From Alteripontixanthobacter maritimus (GTDB lineage: Bacteria > Pseudomonadota > Alphaproteobacteria > Sphingomonadales > Sphingomonadaceae): a DNA stretch of 64,000 nucleotides. The position numbers and the translations under genes were made by a program. Location of the stretch: NCBI RefSeq assembly GCF_003340475.1, contig NZ_QBKA01000002.1, positions 691,501-755,500 on the forward strand. Reading direction: 5' to 3'. Shown here in pieces: positions 39,297 to 48,790 of this stretch (position 1 is the first letter of the stretch; each line of letters opens with the position of its first letter). A model generated the notes under the pieces. It was given only the letters and a program-made list of their open reading frames with translations. It was not told the origin of the DNA and searched no databases.

Positions 39297-39935
39297 TCAA
39301 GTCAGGTTCGGCTCCATGCCGGGTTCGCATTTGGCCCATGCGCGCTGATAGGCTTCACGCTCGCCGATGCGTTGCAAATAGGCAGCCGTATTGGGCCGAT
39401 CACCCAATGGGGTTTGCCGCATCATCCGCCCGGTGGTCAGACCGTAGACCATCATGATATCGGCGGTGGTCAGCTGCGAACCACCGAAAAACTCCGCCTC
39501 GCCCAGCCGCTGCTCCACCATGTCCCATGCCTTGGCCGTGCGGTCGGCGGCAAATGCGGCGGGCATTTCGTTCTTGGGTTCCGCCATTGCCAGCATAAGT
39601 TGCATCATGCCGTTGGTCATGAATGTGCCATTGGCGAAATGAAGCCAGAACAAATGGTCCGCGAAATCAGCATGATCGGGGCCGGGGGAATGTTGCGCGC
39701 CGCCGTATTTGCGATCGATATACTCGCAGATTGCCCCGCTTTCACCCAACACGAGGTCGCCGTCTTGGATGACAGGCGCGATACCCATCGGGTGGAGCGC
39801 CTTGTACTCGTCCGGCGCAAGGCGGTTGTCCGCCCGCCTATCGTAACGGTGATATTCGTAATCGAGTCCAAGCTCCTCGGCCAGCCAGACGATACGTTCG
39901 GACTGCGAGATGCCGAGGTGATGGATCTTGAGCAT
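39297..39935 (-). CDS. Glutathione S-transferase family protein
   Basis: A 212-residue cytosolic GST: an N-terminal thioredoxin fold (LKIHHLGISQSERIVWLAEE, GIAPVIQDGDLVLGESGAIC) with SxS/R-type glutathione contacts and an all-helical C-terminal domain with GGSQLTTADIMMVYGL. The ATG at 39933-39935 has an AAAGG site 7 bases upstream; longer in-frame extensions lack GST similarity. It could detoxify electrophiles or serve as a reductase. No operon partner is evident. Confidence 0.88.
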   Translation of the reverse strand: MLKIHHLGISQSERIVWLAEELGLDYEYHRYDRRADNRLAPDEYKALHPMGIAPVIQDGDLVLGESGAICEYIDRKYGGAQHSPGPDHADFADHLFWLHFANGTFMTNGMMQLMLAMAEPKNEMPAAFAADRTAKAWDMVEQRLGEAEFFGGSQLTTADIMMVYGLTTGRMMRQTPLGDRPNTAAYLQRIGEREAYQRAWAKCEPGMEPNLT

Positions 39936-40047
39936 TTCGGTGCCTTTGCGAAGTCTGGTAAGAGGTCGGGACGTATCAGCGTCTTGGCGAGACTGACCCG
40001 TCTCGTCAAACAAAGCCCGTCGAACAACTTCTTTTGACGAGGCGCAC

Positions 40048-41724
40048 TCAGTTGTCGGACACGTCCGCTTCAACCTCGTCGGTCACGATGACATCGACCG
40101 ATCCGTCTTCCTCGGAACCATCATCGGAATCGTCGTCCATCGCCTGCTGCTGCATCGCCGCGATCCGGGATACGAGATACCGCCCCCGGGCGCCGTTATG
40201 CGGGTTGTTGGCAAGAATCTGGACCAGTGCCAGCGCCCGATTATATTTGCCATTCGCGGCAAGATCGAGTGCATAGGCCGCGCGTACATCGTTCGCTTCG
40301 GGCGTGAACGCGAAGGCGGTTTCGTAACCCACCGAAACCTGTGGATCGTGCTTGCCCTGCTGGCTGAAGCTGCGCGCATATTCGTACAATGGCAGCGCGT
40401 CATAGGGATCGGCACGGTTGCCCAGCAGGATCAGTTTGCGCGCGGCATCCCATTTCTCGTCATCCCAATCGTCGGCGTGCCATAGCCGGTCCATGGCGAT
40501 CTTCGCCTTGTAGACATTAGCGCGGCCATGGGCGGGGTCGCGCTCCAAGGCAGCGTCGAAAGCCGCATCGGCCAGAGCATAGTCGGGCAGGGTGGCGGTG
40601 TATTCTACCGCTTCCTGGTCACCTTCTTCGGCGTCGCCTTCTTCGGCGTCGGTTTCATCGTCGCCATCCTTGGTGACAGGCTCGGGCTCGGCCTCGCGCC
40701 GGGCGATGGCGTATTCGGCAAGACCCAGTTCTGCAAAAGCTTGAGCAGGAGCATTTGCCGAGCGTGTCAGTTCGCGCAGTTCGTCCCGCGCTTCGTCGAG
40801 GCTGGCGCGGCCCAGGCGGCGCATACGCAGGCCGACGAGCTGCGATTCCATCTCGCCAAGTTCCTTCACCGCGATCGTATCTTTATAGGCGATTGGTGTG
40901 TCGGATTTGGAATAGCCCATCCGGCCATCGGCATAATCGCGCATATCCCGGTCTAGCTGGTCTATACTTCCAAACGCCTGTTCGGCTGCCGGAATTGCCT
41001 CGATTCCGCTGTTGAGGAGCATTAGATAGCGATTGAGTTGGTCGCCCCGGTCGCGTTCCTTGGAATACAGCATATGGGTCAGAACCCAGCTCCAGCCATA
41101 AAATGCATTGCGGCTGCGGCCGGTCATCTGGCCGGGACGCAGGGTCAGCAGATCGCGCACATCGATTGCACCGAAATACTCGATCTCACCGGCACGGTGG
41201 AAAGCCGGGCGGCCAAAATACCACTCGCCATTTTTCTTGAATTCCGCAGTGGCGACGAATTCTGCAAACCCTTCCACGAACCAGGACGGCGTGGGAATGG
41301 AGAAATTGTTGAAGAAAAAGTGATGCGCATATTCGTGAAACAGCGTCTGCTGGCCCGACAGCGCGCGTTTGTCGCGCGTTTTCTGGCGGTTGCTGACTGC
41401 GAAGCTGCCTTCCACCTGCGGCACGTAGAACCCAGCCACATTGTCCTGCCCGATCAAACTGGCGACCTGACCCGATTCCGACACCATGAAGATGGTCAGT
41501 TTGGTCGGCGTATCCTGCACCGGCTTCTTCCAAAGCATTCGCAACAAGGCGTCGAATTTCTCCGCTTCATGTGCGAAATCTTCCAGATCGCTCTGCCGCC
41601 CGTCGCTGTAGATCGTGAAGTGATGCGTGTCGGCCCGGTGCCAGGTCTTGGCGTTGACGCTAAAGCCAAGTCCGATGGCGGCAAACACCACCAGCATCAG
41701 TTTCGTGAAGCGCAGCAACGACAT
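40048..41724 (-). CDS. Secreted zincin metallopeptidase-like protein with helical repeat and acidic tail
   Basis: A 558-residue exported protein with a signal peptide (LMLVVFAAIGLGFSVNA). The peptidase part carries HEYAHH (His130, Glu131, His134) and, 17 residues on, WFVEGFAEF with Glu151, the gluzincin layout of HExxH plus a distal glutamate. Downstream is a helical region resembling TPR repeats (about 380-530), interrupted by an acidic insert (ETDAEEGDAEEGDQEAVE), and the protein ends in an acidic tail. The ATG at 41722-41724 has a GAGGGGG site; the longer open frame is rejected. Substrate unknown. Confidence 0.75.
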   Translation of the reverse strand: MSLLRFTKLMLVVFAAIGLGFSVNAKTWHRADTHHFTIYSDGRQSDLEDFAHEAEKFDALLRMLWKKPVQDTPTKLTIFMVSESGQVASLIGQDNVAGFYVPQVEGSFAVSNRQKTRDKRALSGQQTLFHEYAHHFFFNNFSIPTPSWFVEGFAEFVATAEFKKNGEWYFGRPAFHRAGEIEYFGAIDVRDLLTLRPGQMTGRSRNAFYGWSWVLTHMLYSKERDRGDQLNRYLMLLNSGIEAIPAAEQAFGSIDQLDRDMRDYADGRMGYSKSDTPIAYKDTIAVKELGEMESQLVGLRMRRLGRASLDEARDELRELTRSANAPAQAFAELGLAEYAIARREAEPEPVTKDGDDETDAEEGDAEEGDQEAVEYTATLPDYALADAAFDAALERDPAHGRANVYKAKIAMDRLWHADDWDDEKWDAARKLILLGNRADPYDALPLYEYARSFSQQGKHDPQVSVGYETAFAFTPEANDVRAAYALDLAANGKYNRALALVQILANNPHNGARGRYLVSRIAAMQQQAMDDDSDDGSEEDGSVDVIVTDEVEADVSDN

Positions 41725-41835
41725 CGAATTTCCCCCTCGATCGCAAGATAAGCTATATCTTGCCGACACATACAAGGCGATTCCGACGAAGAATGCAAGA
41801 GGGTGCATTACCGTCGCTACCAAGGTCTTTCGCGT

Positions 41836-44013
41836 TCACACGAAGCTGTATGGGTCGATATCCACTCCCACGCGCACACCGTTCGGGAAGGTCAGCGCGC
41901 CCAACCAATCGCGAATGACGTTCTGCAATTCGGCACTGCGGCGCGCGTTGATGAGCAGGCGATAGCGATAGCGCCCGCGCAGCATTGCCATCGGGGCAGG
42001 GGCAGGTCCCAGGATTGCGATATCGGGATGGTCCGGACGAGTTCCGCCGATGCGATTTGCCGCTTGCTTAGCCTCGGCCTCGTCCTCGCTGGATACGATG
42101 ATGGCAGCCCAGCGCCCGAACGGCGGCGCGCCCGCATCGCGCCGCGCCTCGGTTTCGGCTTCGTAAAAGGCATCGCGGTCACCATTGGCGAGTGCGGCGA
42201 TGACCGGTGCGGTAGGGTGGCGCGTCTGGATATATACCTCGCCAGGCTTCGCCCCACGCCCGGCACGCCCCGCGACTTGTGCGACCTGCTGGTATGTGCG
42301 CTCCGCCGCGCGAAGATCGCCGCCTTCCAGACCGAGGTCGGCATCGACCACTCCCACCAGAGTGAGTTCGGGGAAGTGAAACCCCTTGGTGACCAGCTGT
42401 GTACCGACGATCACATCTATAGCGCCCGCTTCCGCTTCGGCGATAAAGGCAGCTGCCTTGTCGGGGGAATTCAGCGTGTCCGAGGTGACGAGCGCCACGC
42501 GCGCTTTCGGCAGGATGTCGCGTACCTCGTCCGCAATCCGTTCCACGCCGGGGCCGCAGGCAACCATGCAGTCGGGCTCGCCGCATTCGGGGCAAAGGGC
42601 CGGCGGCGGTTCCTCGTGCCCGCAGTGATGGCAGGCAAGGCGGCTGGATAGGCGGTGTTCGACCAGCCAGGCGCTGCAATTGGCGCATTGGAACCGGTGC
42701 CCGCAATTGCGGCACAGCGTCAGCGGGGCATAGCCGCGACGGTTGAGAAACAATAGCGACTGTTCGCCGCGGTCCAGCCGGACTTGCAGTTCCTCGGCCA
42801 GTTTCGGGGCAAGCCAGCGCCCGCGATCGGGCTTGTGTTCGGTAAGGTCGATCGTTGCGATATCGGGCAGTGTCGCCCCGCCGAACCGACTGGGTAGTTC
42901 GACGCGTTCATATACGCCGCTTTCGGCCATCTGCAGGCTTTCCAGCGCGGGAGTTGCGCTCGCCAGGATCACCGGGATGCTTTCGAACCGCGCCCGCATT
43001 ACGGCCACGTCGCGGGCGTTGTATCGTACGCCGTCATCCTGCTTGAAGCTGACTTCGTGGGCCTCGTCCACTACAATCAGGCCAAGATTGGCGTAAGGCA
43101 GGAAGAGGGCCGAGCGTGCCCCGACCACAACCTGTGCGCCACTTTTCTCCGGCCCTTCCGCTATCGCCCGCCAGGCCCGGCGGCGCTCTGTGCTTTTAAG
43201 GCTGGAATGCCACACGAGCGGGGCCGCACCGAAGCGATCCTCGAACCGGCGCAGGAAGGCAGTGGTCAGTGCAATTTCCGGCAGCAGCACCAGCACTTGT
43301 CGTCCCGCCCGCAAGGCGGCGGCGAGCGGTTCGAAATAGGTTTCGGTCTTGCCCGATCCGGTCACTCCATCGAGCAGGAAAGGTGCGAACCGGCGCGCCT
43401 CGACCGCAGCGGTGAACTGGTCGGCCACCTTGCGCTGGTCATCACTCAGCTCAGGCTGCGCAAAATCGGCATCGGCGGGCGGGTAGGGACGGTCGCAGTC
43501 CACCTCGACCGGCTCCAGCACGCCTTGGGCGACCAGCCCGCGCAGCACGCCGTCGGATACCCCGGCCATGTCGGCGAGTTCGCGGATGGTAGCCTGCTCG
43601 CCCTCCAGCCGCTCCATCGCTCGTTCACGCTGCGGCGTCATGCGTTCCGGCATCCCGCCCGATAACCGGTATTCGGTCATCGTCGCCGGACCCTTTAGAG
43701 CGCCCCCACTGGCAAGCGTCATGCGGGCGACCGCCGTCAGCGGCGCGCAATAATAGTCCGCTGTCCATTCGATCAAACGGCGCAATTGGGCGCGCAAGGG
43801 CGGGATCGGCAGGACAGCGGCGATCGGTCGCAGTTTTTCCGCCGGAACCGGGTCTGTCGGCAACCGTTCTTCTTCCCACACGATCCCGGTGAGCTGGCGG
43901 GGGCCAAGCGGCACGGTCACGACCGAGCCGTACTCCACCACAACCCCATCGGGAACGCGGTAGTCGAGCGGGCCGATAGCGGCATTGAAAACGAGGCAGC
44001 GGACGCGGTTCAT
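41836..44013 (-). CDS. priA: Primosomal protein N' (replication restart helicase)
   Basis: A 725-residue DEAH-box helicase that reloads replisomes on collapsed forks. It has the 3'BD N-terminus (RVRCLVFNAAIGPLDYRVPD), Walker A DGVTGSGKTETYF, IVVDEAHEVSFKQ, two zinc clusters (LCRNCGHRFQCANCSAWL and CHHCGHEEPPPALCPECGEP) and motif VI in VAGRAGRG. The ATG at 44011-44013 is preferred; the much longer open frame upstream is antisense to another gene. Confidence 0.97.
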   Translation of the reverse strand: MNRVRCLVFNAAIGPLDYRVPDGVVVEYGSVVTVPLGPRQLTGIVWEEERLPTDPVPAEKLRPIAAVLPIPPLRAQLRRLIEWTADYYCAPLTAVARMTLASGGALKGPATMTEYRLSGGMPERMTPQRERAMERLEGEQATIRELADMAGVSDGVLRGLVAQGVLEPVEVDCDRPYPPADADFAQPELSDDQRKVADQFTAAVEARRFAPFLLDGVTGSGKTETYFEPLAAALRAGRQVLVLLPEIALTTAFLRRFEDRFGAAPLVWHSSLKSTERRRAWRAIAEGPEKSGAQVVVGARSALFLPYANLGLIVVDEAHEVSFKQDDGVRYNARDVAVMRARFESIPVILASATPALESLQMAESGVYERVELPSRFGGATLPDIATIDLTEHKPDRGRWLAPKLAEELQVRLDRGEQSLLFLNRRGYAPLTLCRNCGHRFQCANCSAWLVEHRLSSRLACHHCGHEEPPPALCPECGEPDCMVACGPGVERIADEVRDILPKARVALVTSDTLNSPDKAAAFIAEAEAGAIDVIVGTQLVTKGFHFPELTLVGVVDADLGLEGGDLRAAERTYQQVAQVAGRAGRGAKPGEVYIQTRHPTAPVIAALANGDRDAFYEAETEARRDAGAPPFGRWAAIIVSSEDEAEAKQAANRIGGTRPDHPDIAILGPAPAPMAMLRGRYRYRLLINARRSAELQNVIRDWLGALTFPNGVRVGVDIDPYSFV

Positions 44014-44100
44014 GTTGCGTTCGTCATATGGGGCCGATCGACAGAATATGAAACGTGCAGCGGTTCTGGTGGGCTCCGCTTTATGATGGGGACCGATAGC

Positions 44101-44832
44101 ATGACCGAATTTACTAATACTTCCAACGCCGACCCGATTTTGATTACTTCCTCTGTCGGCCGACGCGGCTTCCTCGGCGGCATCATTGCCACTGGCGCGC
44201 TTGCCTTGCCCGGTTGCACCAGCCTCGGCGGGCTGGGCGGCTTCACCTTGACCGACGCCATCCGCGAAATGCTGCTTTTGTCGAGCGATCGCGCTTTTGC
44301 GCGCCTGACGGCCGATGGCGGCTATTGGGACGATCAGGTCGAACGCGTTGGACTTGGCCGGATCATGGGTACGCGCGGCGATGTGCTGTCGCGCATCCTG
44401 ACCAGCGGTCTGTTCAAGAACCAGCTGCAAAACGCCTTTGCCGATATCGCGATCGAAGGGGCAGAGCGGGCCGCGCCGCTGGTTGCCGATACCGTGCGCA
44501 CGATCGGCTTCGCCAACGCGGTCGATCTTGTGCGCGGCGGGCCAAGTGCAGCCACATCGTTCCTGCGCGGATCGATGGGCCGCTCGCTGGTCGAAGTGAT
44601 GGTGCCGGAACTGGGCCAGGCCATGCGCGTCGCCCGCGATCCGGTGCTGGGACAGGCACTGGGCGCGCTGACCGGCGTCGATGTGGGCAGTATCGCCGCC
44701 AATTTCGCCGGCGAGATCGACAACAGCATCTGGAACGAAATGGGCCGCGAGGAAGCGCTCATCCGCGCCAACCCCGAAGCCACGCGCAATCCGGCGATCA
44801 TTGGCGTGTTCGGAACCGCAGCGCGCTTCTGA
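44101..44832 (+). CDS. DUF4197 lipoprotein with Tat-like signal
   Basis: A 243-residue protein (from 44101) whose N-terminus carries SSVGRRGFLGG (twin-arginine-like) and a lipobox LPGC, so it is probably exported folded and lipidated. The rest is a helical DUF4197 domain (TDAIREMLLLSSDRAFARLT; LFKNQLQNAFADIAIEGAER; RGSMGRSLVEVMVPELGQAM). Function unknown. In-frame ATGs at 44083 and 44086 would add a few residues. It is divergent from priA and 116 bases from fsa. Confidence 0.78.
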   Translation: MTEFTNTSNADPILITSSVGRRGFLGGIIATGALALPGCTSLGGLGGFTLTDAIREMLLLSSDRAFARLTADGGYWDDQVERVGLGRIMGTRGDVLSRILTSGLFKNQLQNAFADIAIEGAERAAPLVADTVRTIGFANAVDLVRGGPSAATSFLRGSMGRSLVEVMVPELGQAMRVARDPVLGQALGALTGVDVGSIAANFAGEIDNSIWNEMGREEALIRANPEATRNPAIIGVFGTAARF

Positions 44833-44948
44833 TCGCAACATAGCCACACCATCCAGGGGCGGTGCGTTTATCGTGCCGCCCCCACTGGTTTGCATGCGCC
44901 CGCTCCGCTAACCCGTCAGCGAATCCTTATTGCCGGAGCGCACGAGCC

Positions 44949-45602
44949 ATGAAATTCTTTGCCGACACCGCCGAAATCGAAGAGATCCGCGAACTTGCCG
45001 ACACCGGCCTGCTCGACGGGGTAACCACCAACCCGTCATTGATACACAAGTCCGGCCGCGATTTCATGGAAGTGACGAAAGAAATTTGCGGAATCGTTGA
45101 CGGTCCGGTCAGCGCCGAAGTCGTCGCGCTGGATCACGCAACCATGATGAAGGAAGCGGACAAACTGCGCGCCATTGCCGACAATGTCTGCATCAAGGTG
45201 CCGCTAACCATCGACGGGCTGAAAACGTGCCGTGCGCTGACCGACGATGGCACCATGGTGAACGTCACGCTGTGCTTCTCTGCCAATCAGGCATTGCTGG
45301 CGGCAAAGGCCGGGGCAACCTTCATCAGCCCGTTCGTGGGACGTCACGATGATAACGGCTTCGACGGGATGGAACTTATCCGCGATATCCGCCTGATTTA
45401 CGACAATTACTTGTTCGACACCGAAATCCTGGTTGCCAGCGTTCGCCACGCGACTCACGTTCTGGAAAGCGCGCGGATCGGCGCCGATGTGATGACCGCG
45501 CCGCCCAAGGTGATCAAGGCGCTGGCCAATCATATACTGACCGACAAGGGCATCGAAGGTTTCATGAAGGACTGGAAGGCAACCGGACAGAGCATCCTTT
45601 AG
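44949..45602 (+). CDS. fsa: Fructose-6-phosphate aldolase / transaldolase-like
   Basis: A 217-residue single-domain TIM barrel of the MipB/TalC type, with the start [20 protein letters not shown], the [10 protein letters not shown] motif and the Schiff-base Lys83 in NVCIKVPLT. The short length separates it from classical transaldolase. It probably acts as a transaldolase in carbohydrate rearrangement, although some members are fructose-6-phosphate aldolases. The ATG at 44949 starts the family block exactly. Confidence 0.92.
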   Translation: MKFFADTAEIEEIRELADTGLLDGVTTNPSLIHKSGRDFMEVTKEICGIVDGPVSAEVVALDHATMMKEADKLRAIADNVCIKVPLTIDGLKTCRALTDDGTMVNVTLCFSANQALLAAKAGATFISPFVGRHDDNGFDGMELIRDIRLIYDNYLFDTEILVASVRHATHVLESARIGADVMTAPPKVIKALANHILTDKGIEGFMKDWKATGQSIL

Positions 45603-45626
45603 GTCTTCCATGCAGGCATTCGAAAT

Positions 45627-47453
45627 TTGACTGAACAGACACCCCTCGACCGTTTCAAACAGGCGCTGACCGGCGCCAGCCGTGCCCTTGCGCGCGAGGC
45701 GGAAGTCGAAGTGGCGTGGAGCGCGGATGCGCCAAGCCAGGCCGGGCGCAATTTTCGCGTGCCTTTGCCGGGCCGGTCGCTACCCCCGGGGCAGGCCACA
45801 GAAGCGCGTGGCTTCGCGGATAGCTTCGCGCTGCGGCTACGCCATCATGACGAGGGGCTGCACGGCAAGAACGCGCCATCCGAACCCGTTGCGCGCGCAT
45901 GTTACGATGTGATTGAACAGGTGCGGTATGAGGCGCTTGGTTCCAACAATTTCAGCGGCATACGCGCGAATCTGAACAGCGCGCAAAAGATGCGTACCGC
46001 AGCCGACCCGATCGTGCGTGCGGAACGCGCCGAAGACGTGCCGATCCAATCTGCGTTGGCCCTGATGTTGCGCGAGGAATTGACTGGCGCGCCAATCCCG
46101 AAACAGGCGCAGGCCGGCGTAGACATGGTGCGCGACTTCATCGAGGAACGCGCAGCTTCCGATATGGAGCGATTGTCGCTTTCGCTCGACGATCAGGAGG
46201 CTTTTCAGTCGCTTGCGCTCGATATGTTGCGTCATCTCGACCTTACCCGCAGCGATGACGAACCCGACGCGTCCGAAGATAGCGACGACGATTCCGACGA
46301 AGATGGCAGCGAGGACGAGGAAACCGACGACAGCGAGGGCGACGACGGCGCCGATCCGCAGGCCGCCGATCTCGATGCCGAAATGGAAGAAGGGGACGGC
46401 GAGGGCGAAGGTGAAAGCGAGGCCCGCGGCGAAGAGGAAATGAACGACGGCGAGGCTGGCGACGAGGGCGAGGAGGGTATGATGCCAGTGCGCCCGAACC
46501 GCCCGTGGACCGACTTGCCGGACGACTTCGACTACAAGGCCTTCACTACCAGCTACGATGAGGTGATCGAGGCAACCGAGCTGTGCGATCCCGACGAGCT
46601 CGACCGCCTGCGCGCCTATCTCGACAGCCAGCTGACCGGTCTGCAATCGATCGTAACGAAGCTTGCCAACCGCCTGCAACGCCGCCTGATGGCACAGCAG
46701 AACCGCGCCTGGGATTTCGATCAGGACGAGGGGATGCTGGATGCAGCCAGGCTCGCCCGCGTGGTAATCTCACCCGGACAGTCCTTGAGCTACAAGGTGG
46801 AGCGCGAGCAGGACTTCAAGGACACCATCGTCACATTGCTGATCGACAATTCGGGATCGATGCGCGGCCGCCCGATATCCATCGCCGCTATCAGCGCGGA
46901 TATCCTTGGCCGGACGCTGGAACGCTGCGGCGTGAAAACCGAAGTGCTGGGGTTCACCACGCGCGCCTGGAAGGGTGGGCAGAGCCGCGAGAAATGGCTT
47001 GCGGATGGCAAGCCGCAAAGCCCCGGCCGCCTCAACGATCTGCGCCACATCGTTTACAAGAACGCCGACGAACCTTGGCGCCGCGCTCGCCGAAACCTCG
47101 GGCTGATGATGCGCGAGGGGCTACTGAAAGAGAACATCGATGGCGAGGCGCTGGTCTGGGCGCATGACCGCCTGCTCGGCCGAAGCGAAGACCGCCGCAT
47201 CCTGATGGTGATTTCCGACGGCGCACCGGTCGACGATTCCACTTTGAGCGTAAACAATGCCGGTTATCTGGAAACGCACCTTCGCCGCGTTATCGACTGG
47301 ATCGAAACCAAATCCCCCGTGCAACTGGTCGCCATCGGCATCGGACATGATGTGACCCGCTATTACAAGCGCGCAGTCACGATCATGGACGTGGAACAGC
47401 TGGGCGGGACGATCATCGAACAGCTCGCGGGGCTGTTCGAAGTGGACGGTTAA
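45627..47453 (+). CDS. cobT: Cobaltochelatase-like subunit CobT
   Basis: A 608-residue CobT-type protein of the aerobic cobalamin CobNST chelatase family. Layout: N-terminal helical domain (about 1-200), a very acidic linker (about 205-290, rich in Asp, Glu and Ser), and a C-terminal VWA domain with the MIDAS motif DNSGSM near 408, MVISDGAP and [10 protein letters not shown]. CobT pairs with the AAA subunit CobS and inserts cobalt with CobN. Neither cobS nor cobN is in this window. The start is a TTG at 45627 because upstream ATG frames close at once. It ends tail-to-tail with a four-base overlap of the DUF2306 gene. Confidence 0.9.
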   Translation: MTEQTPLDRFKQALTGASRALAREAEVEVAWSADAPSQAGRNFRVPLPGRSLPPGQATEARGFADSFALRLRHHDEGLHGKNAPSEPVARACYDVIEQVRYEALGSNNFSGIRANLNSAQKMRTAADPIVRAERAEDVPIQSALALMLREELTGAPIPKQAQAGVDMVRDFIEERAASDMERLSLSLDDQEAFQSLALDMLRHLDLTRSDDEPDASEDSDDDSDEDGSEDEETDDSEGDDGADPQAADLDAEMEEGDGEGEGESEARGEEEMNDGEAGDEGEEGMMPVRPNRPWTDLPDDFDYKAFTTSYDEVIEATELCDPDELDRLRAYLDSQLTGLQSIVTKLANRLQRRLMAQQNRAWDFDQDEGMLDAARLARVVISPGQSLSYKVEREQDFKDTIVTLLIDNSGSMRGRPISIAAISADILGRTLERCGVKTEVLGFTTRAWKGGQSREKWLADGKPQSPGRLNDLRHIVYKNADEPWRRARRNLGLMMREGLLKENIDGEALVWAHDRLLGRSEDRRILMVISDGAPVDDSTLSVNNAGYLETHLRRVIDWIETKSPVQLVAIGIGHDVTRYYKRAVTIMDVEQLGGTIIEQLAGLFEVDG

Positions 47454-47983
47454 GTCGTTTTGCCTGGCATGAAACTCAGCGGATCGCGCTTCGCGATACG
47501 GGTGACGATAAGCCAGGTAGCGACCGCGTAGATCGCTGCATTAAGGGCAGCAAAAGTGATCCAGAACTGCGCCACCCCCATTCCCTCCACCAGCCCCCAC
47601 ATCGGGTTGGTCGCGATCTGGCTGAACCCGGCCATCAGTAATCCGGCATAGCTGTAAGCGAAATTGACCTGATGCGATCGCAAATCCTTCGGCCGGCCGG
47701 TCCGCCGCCAACGCCGCAGTGCCGCCAAACCAACGCACAGCGAAATGAACCCAATTACGATGAACACATGAAAAAAGCCGAACCGGCTGCTGCCGATGCG
47801 AAGGGTTGTGGCTTCGACCGGGATGACCGAGACGATGACCACAAACATGCTGGCGATGTAAATGGCCCCATTGATCCGGTGCCGCGGCGTGCCTTTGCGC
47901 ATGAGGAACATTCCTGCTCCGGAAATGATGGCAACGACAGCTGCCATCACGTGTACCCATAGTAACGGTGAAAAGTCGGCCAC
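47450..47983 (-). CDS. DUF2306 membrane protein
   Basis: A 177-residue protein with four to five hydrophobic helices and the DUF2306-like start [20 protein letters not shown], the [14 protein letters not shown] loop and the [16 protein letters not shown] segment. Function unknown; some relatives are linked to haem or thiol stress. A 32-bp near-perfect palindrome lies 17 bases upstream of its start. Confidence 0.8.
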   Translation of the reverse strand: MADFSPLLWVHVMAAVVAIISGAGMFLMRKGTPRHRINGAIYIASMFVVIVSVIPVEATTLRIGSSRFGFFHVFIVIGFISLCVGLAALRRWRRTGRPKDLRSHQVNFAYSYAGLLMAGFSQIATNPMWGLVEGMGVAQFWITFAALNAAIYAVATWLIVTRIAKRDPLSFMPGKTT

Positions 47984-48000
47984 CGGCTTTCTCCCTCTTA

Positions 48001-48032
48001 CTTTGCTGTATTAGTGTAGCAATACGGCAAAG
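48001..48032. promoter_or_regulatory. 32-bp palindromic operator candidate between DUF2306 and nitroreductase genes
   Basis: CTTTGCTGTATT (48001-48012), an 8-base spacer, then AATACGGCAAAG (48021-48032) pair with one mismatch in 12. The spacing and the GTATT/AATAC core resemble operators of GntR/YtrA-type or TetR-type repressors. Position close to both divergent starts suggests joint control. No regulator gene is adjacent. Confidence 0.55.
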
Positions 48033-48078
48033 CTGTCAAGATTGTTGAGTGGAAGCATATCTTTGGTAGGCACGGGGT

Positions 48079-48753
48079 ATGAATACATCCCAGGCCGTTG
48101 CCACCCGCCGCTCGATCCGTGATTTTGCCGATAAGCCCGTGCCGCAGGAGGTTTTGCGCCGTGTGTTGGAAAAGGCGCAGCGCAGTCCGTCGGGCGGCAA
48201 TACCCAGCCTTGGCACGGGATCATGCTGACGGGTGATCCGCTGGACGCGCTCATCCGCAAAGTGGCAGAGGTCGTGCCGCAAGGGCGCGAGGCGCAGAAG
48301 CCGGAATACGACATTTACCCCAAGGGTCTGGACGGTGCCTATGAACAGCGCCGCCGCGGGGTGGGTGAGGGGCTGTACACCGCACTCGATATCGCGCGCG
48401 ATAACAAGATGGGCCGGCTGATGTGGTTCGCCAACAATTTCCGTGCCTTCGGGGCTCCGGTCCTGATGCTGGTCCATACGCCCAAATATATGGGTCCGCC
48501 ACAATGGTCCGATATCGGGATGTGGCTGCAGACCATCATGCTGTTGCTGCGCGAGGAAGGGCTGGACAGCTGCGCACAGGAAGCCTGGGCGGTATATTCC
48601 GCGCAAATCCGGGAAATGGTGGAGATACCAGACGACCATATCTTCTTCTGCGGCATGGCCATCGGCTACCGCGCTGAGGAAGCGCCGGTAAACAATTTCC
48701 CGGTCGACCGCGCCCCGCTGGACGAGGCCGTGCGCTGGGAAGGCTGGGAGTAA
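48079..48753 (+). CDS. Nitroreductase-family FMN oxidoreductase
   Basis: A 224-residue nitroreductase starting MNTSQAVATRRSIRDFADKP, with the FMN-binding RRSIRDF motif, the AQRSPSGGNTQPWH segment and AIGYRAEEAPVNNF near the C-terminus. Members reduce quinones or nitro compounds with NAD(P)H. It is divergent from DUF2306, with the palindrome between them, and just precedes cysS. Confidence 0.9.
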   Translation: MNTSQAVATRRSIRDFADKPVPQEVLRRVLEKAQRSPSGGNTQPWHGIMLTGDPLDALIRKVAEVVPQGREAQKPEYDIYPKGLDGAYEQRRRGVGEGLYTALDIARDNKMGRLMWFANNFRAFGAPVLMLVHTPKYMGPPQWSDIGMWLQTIMLLLREEGLDSCAQEAWAVYSAQIREMVEIPDDHIFFCGMAIGYRAEEAPVNNFPVDRAPLDEAVRWEGWE

Positions 48754-48790
48754 GCTTGCCTGCCACGGGCGCGCTTGGCAAAGGCGGCAC

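Noticed and set aside
44013-44895. N-terminal extension of priA of nearly 300 codons
   Set aside because: It is antisense to the DUF4197 gene, and PriA similarity begins exactly at the ATG at 44013.
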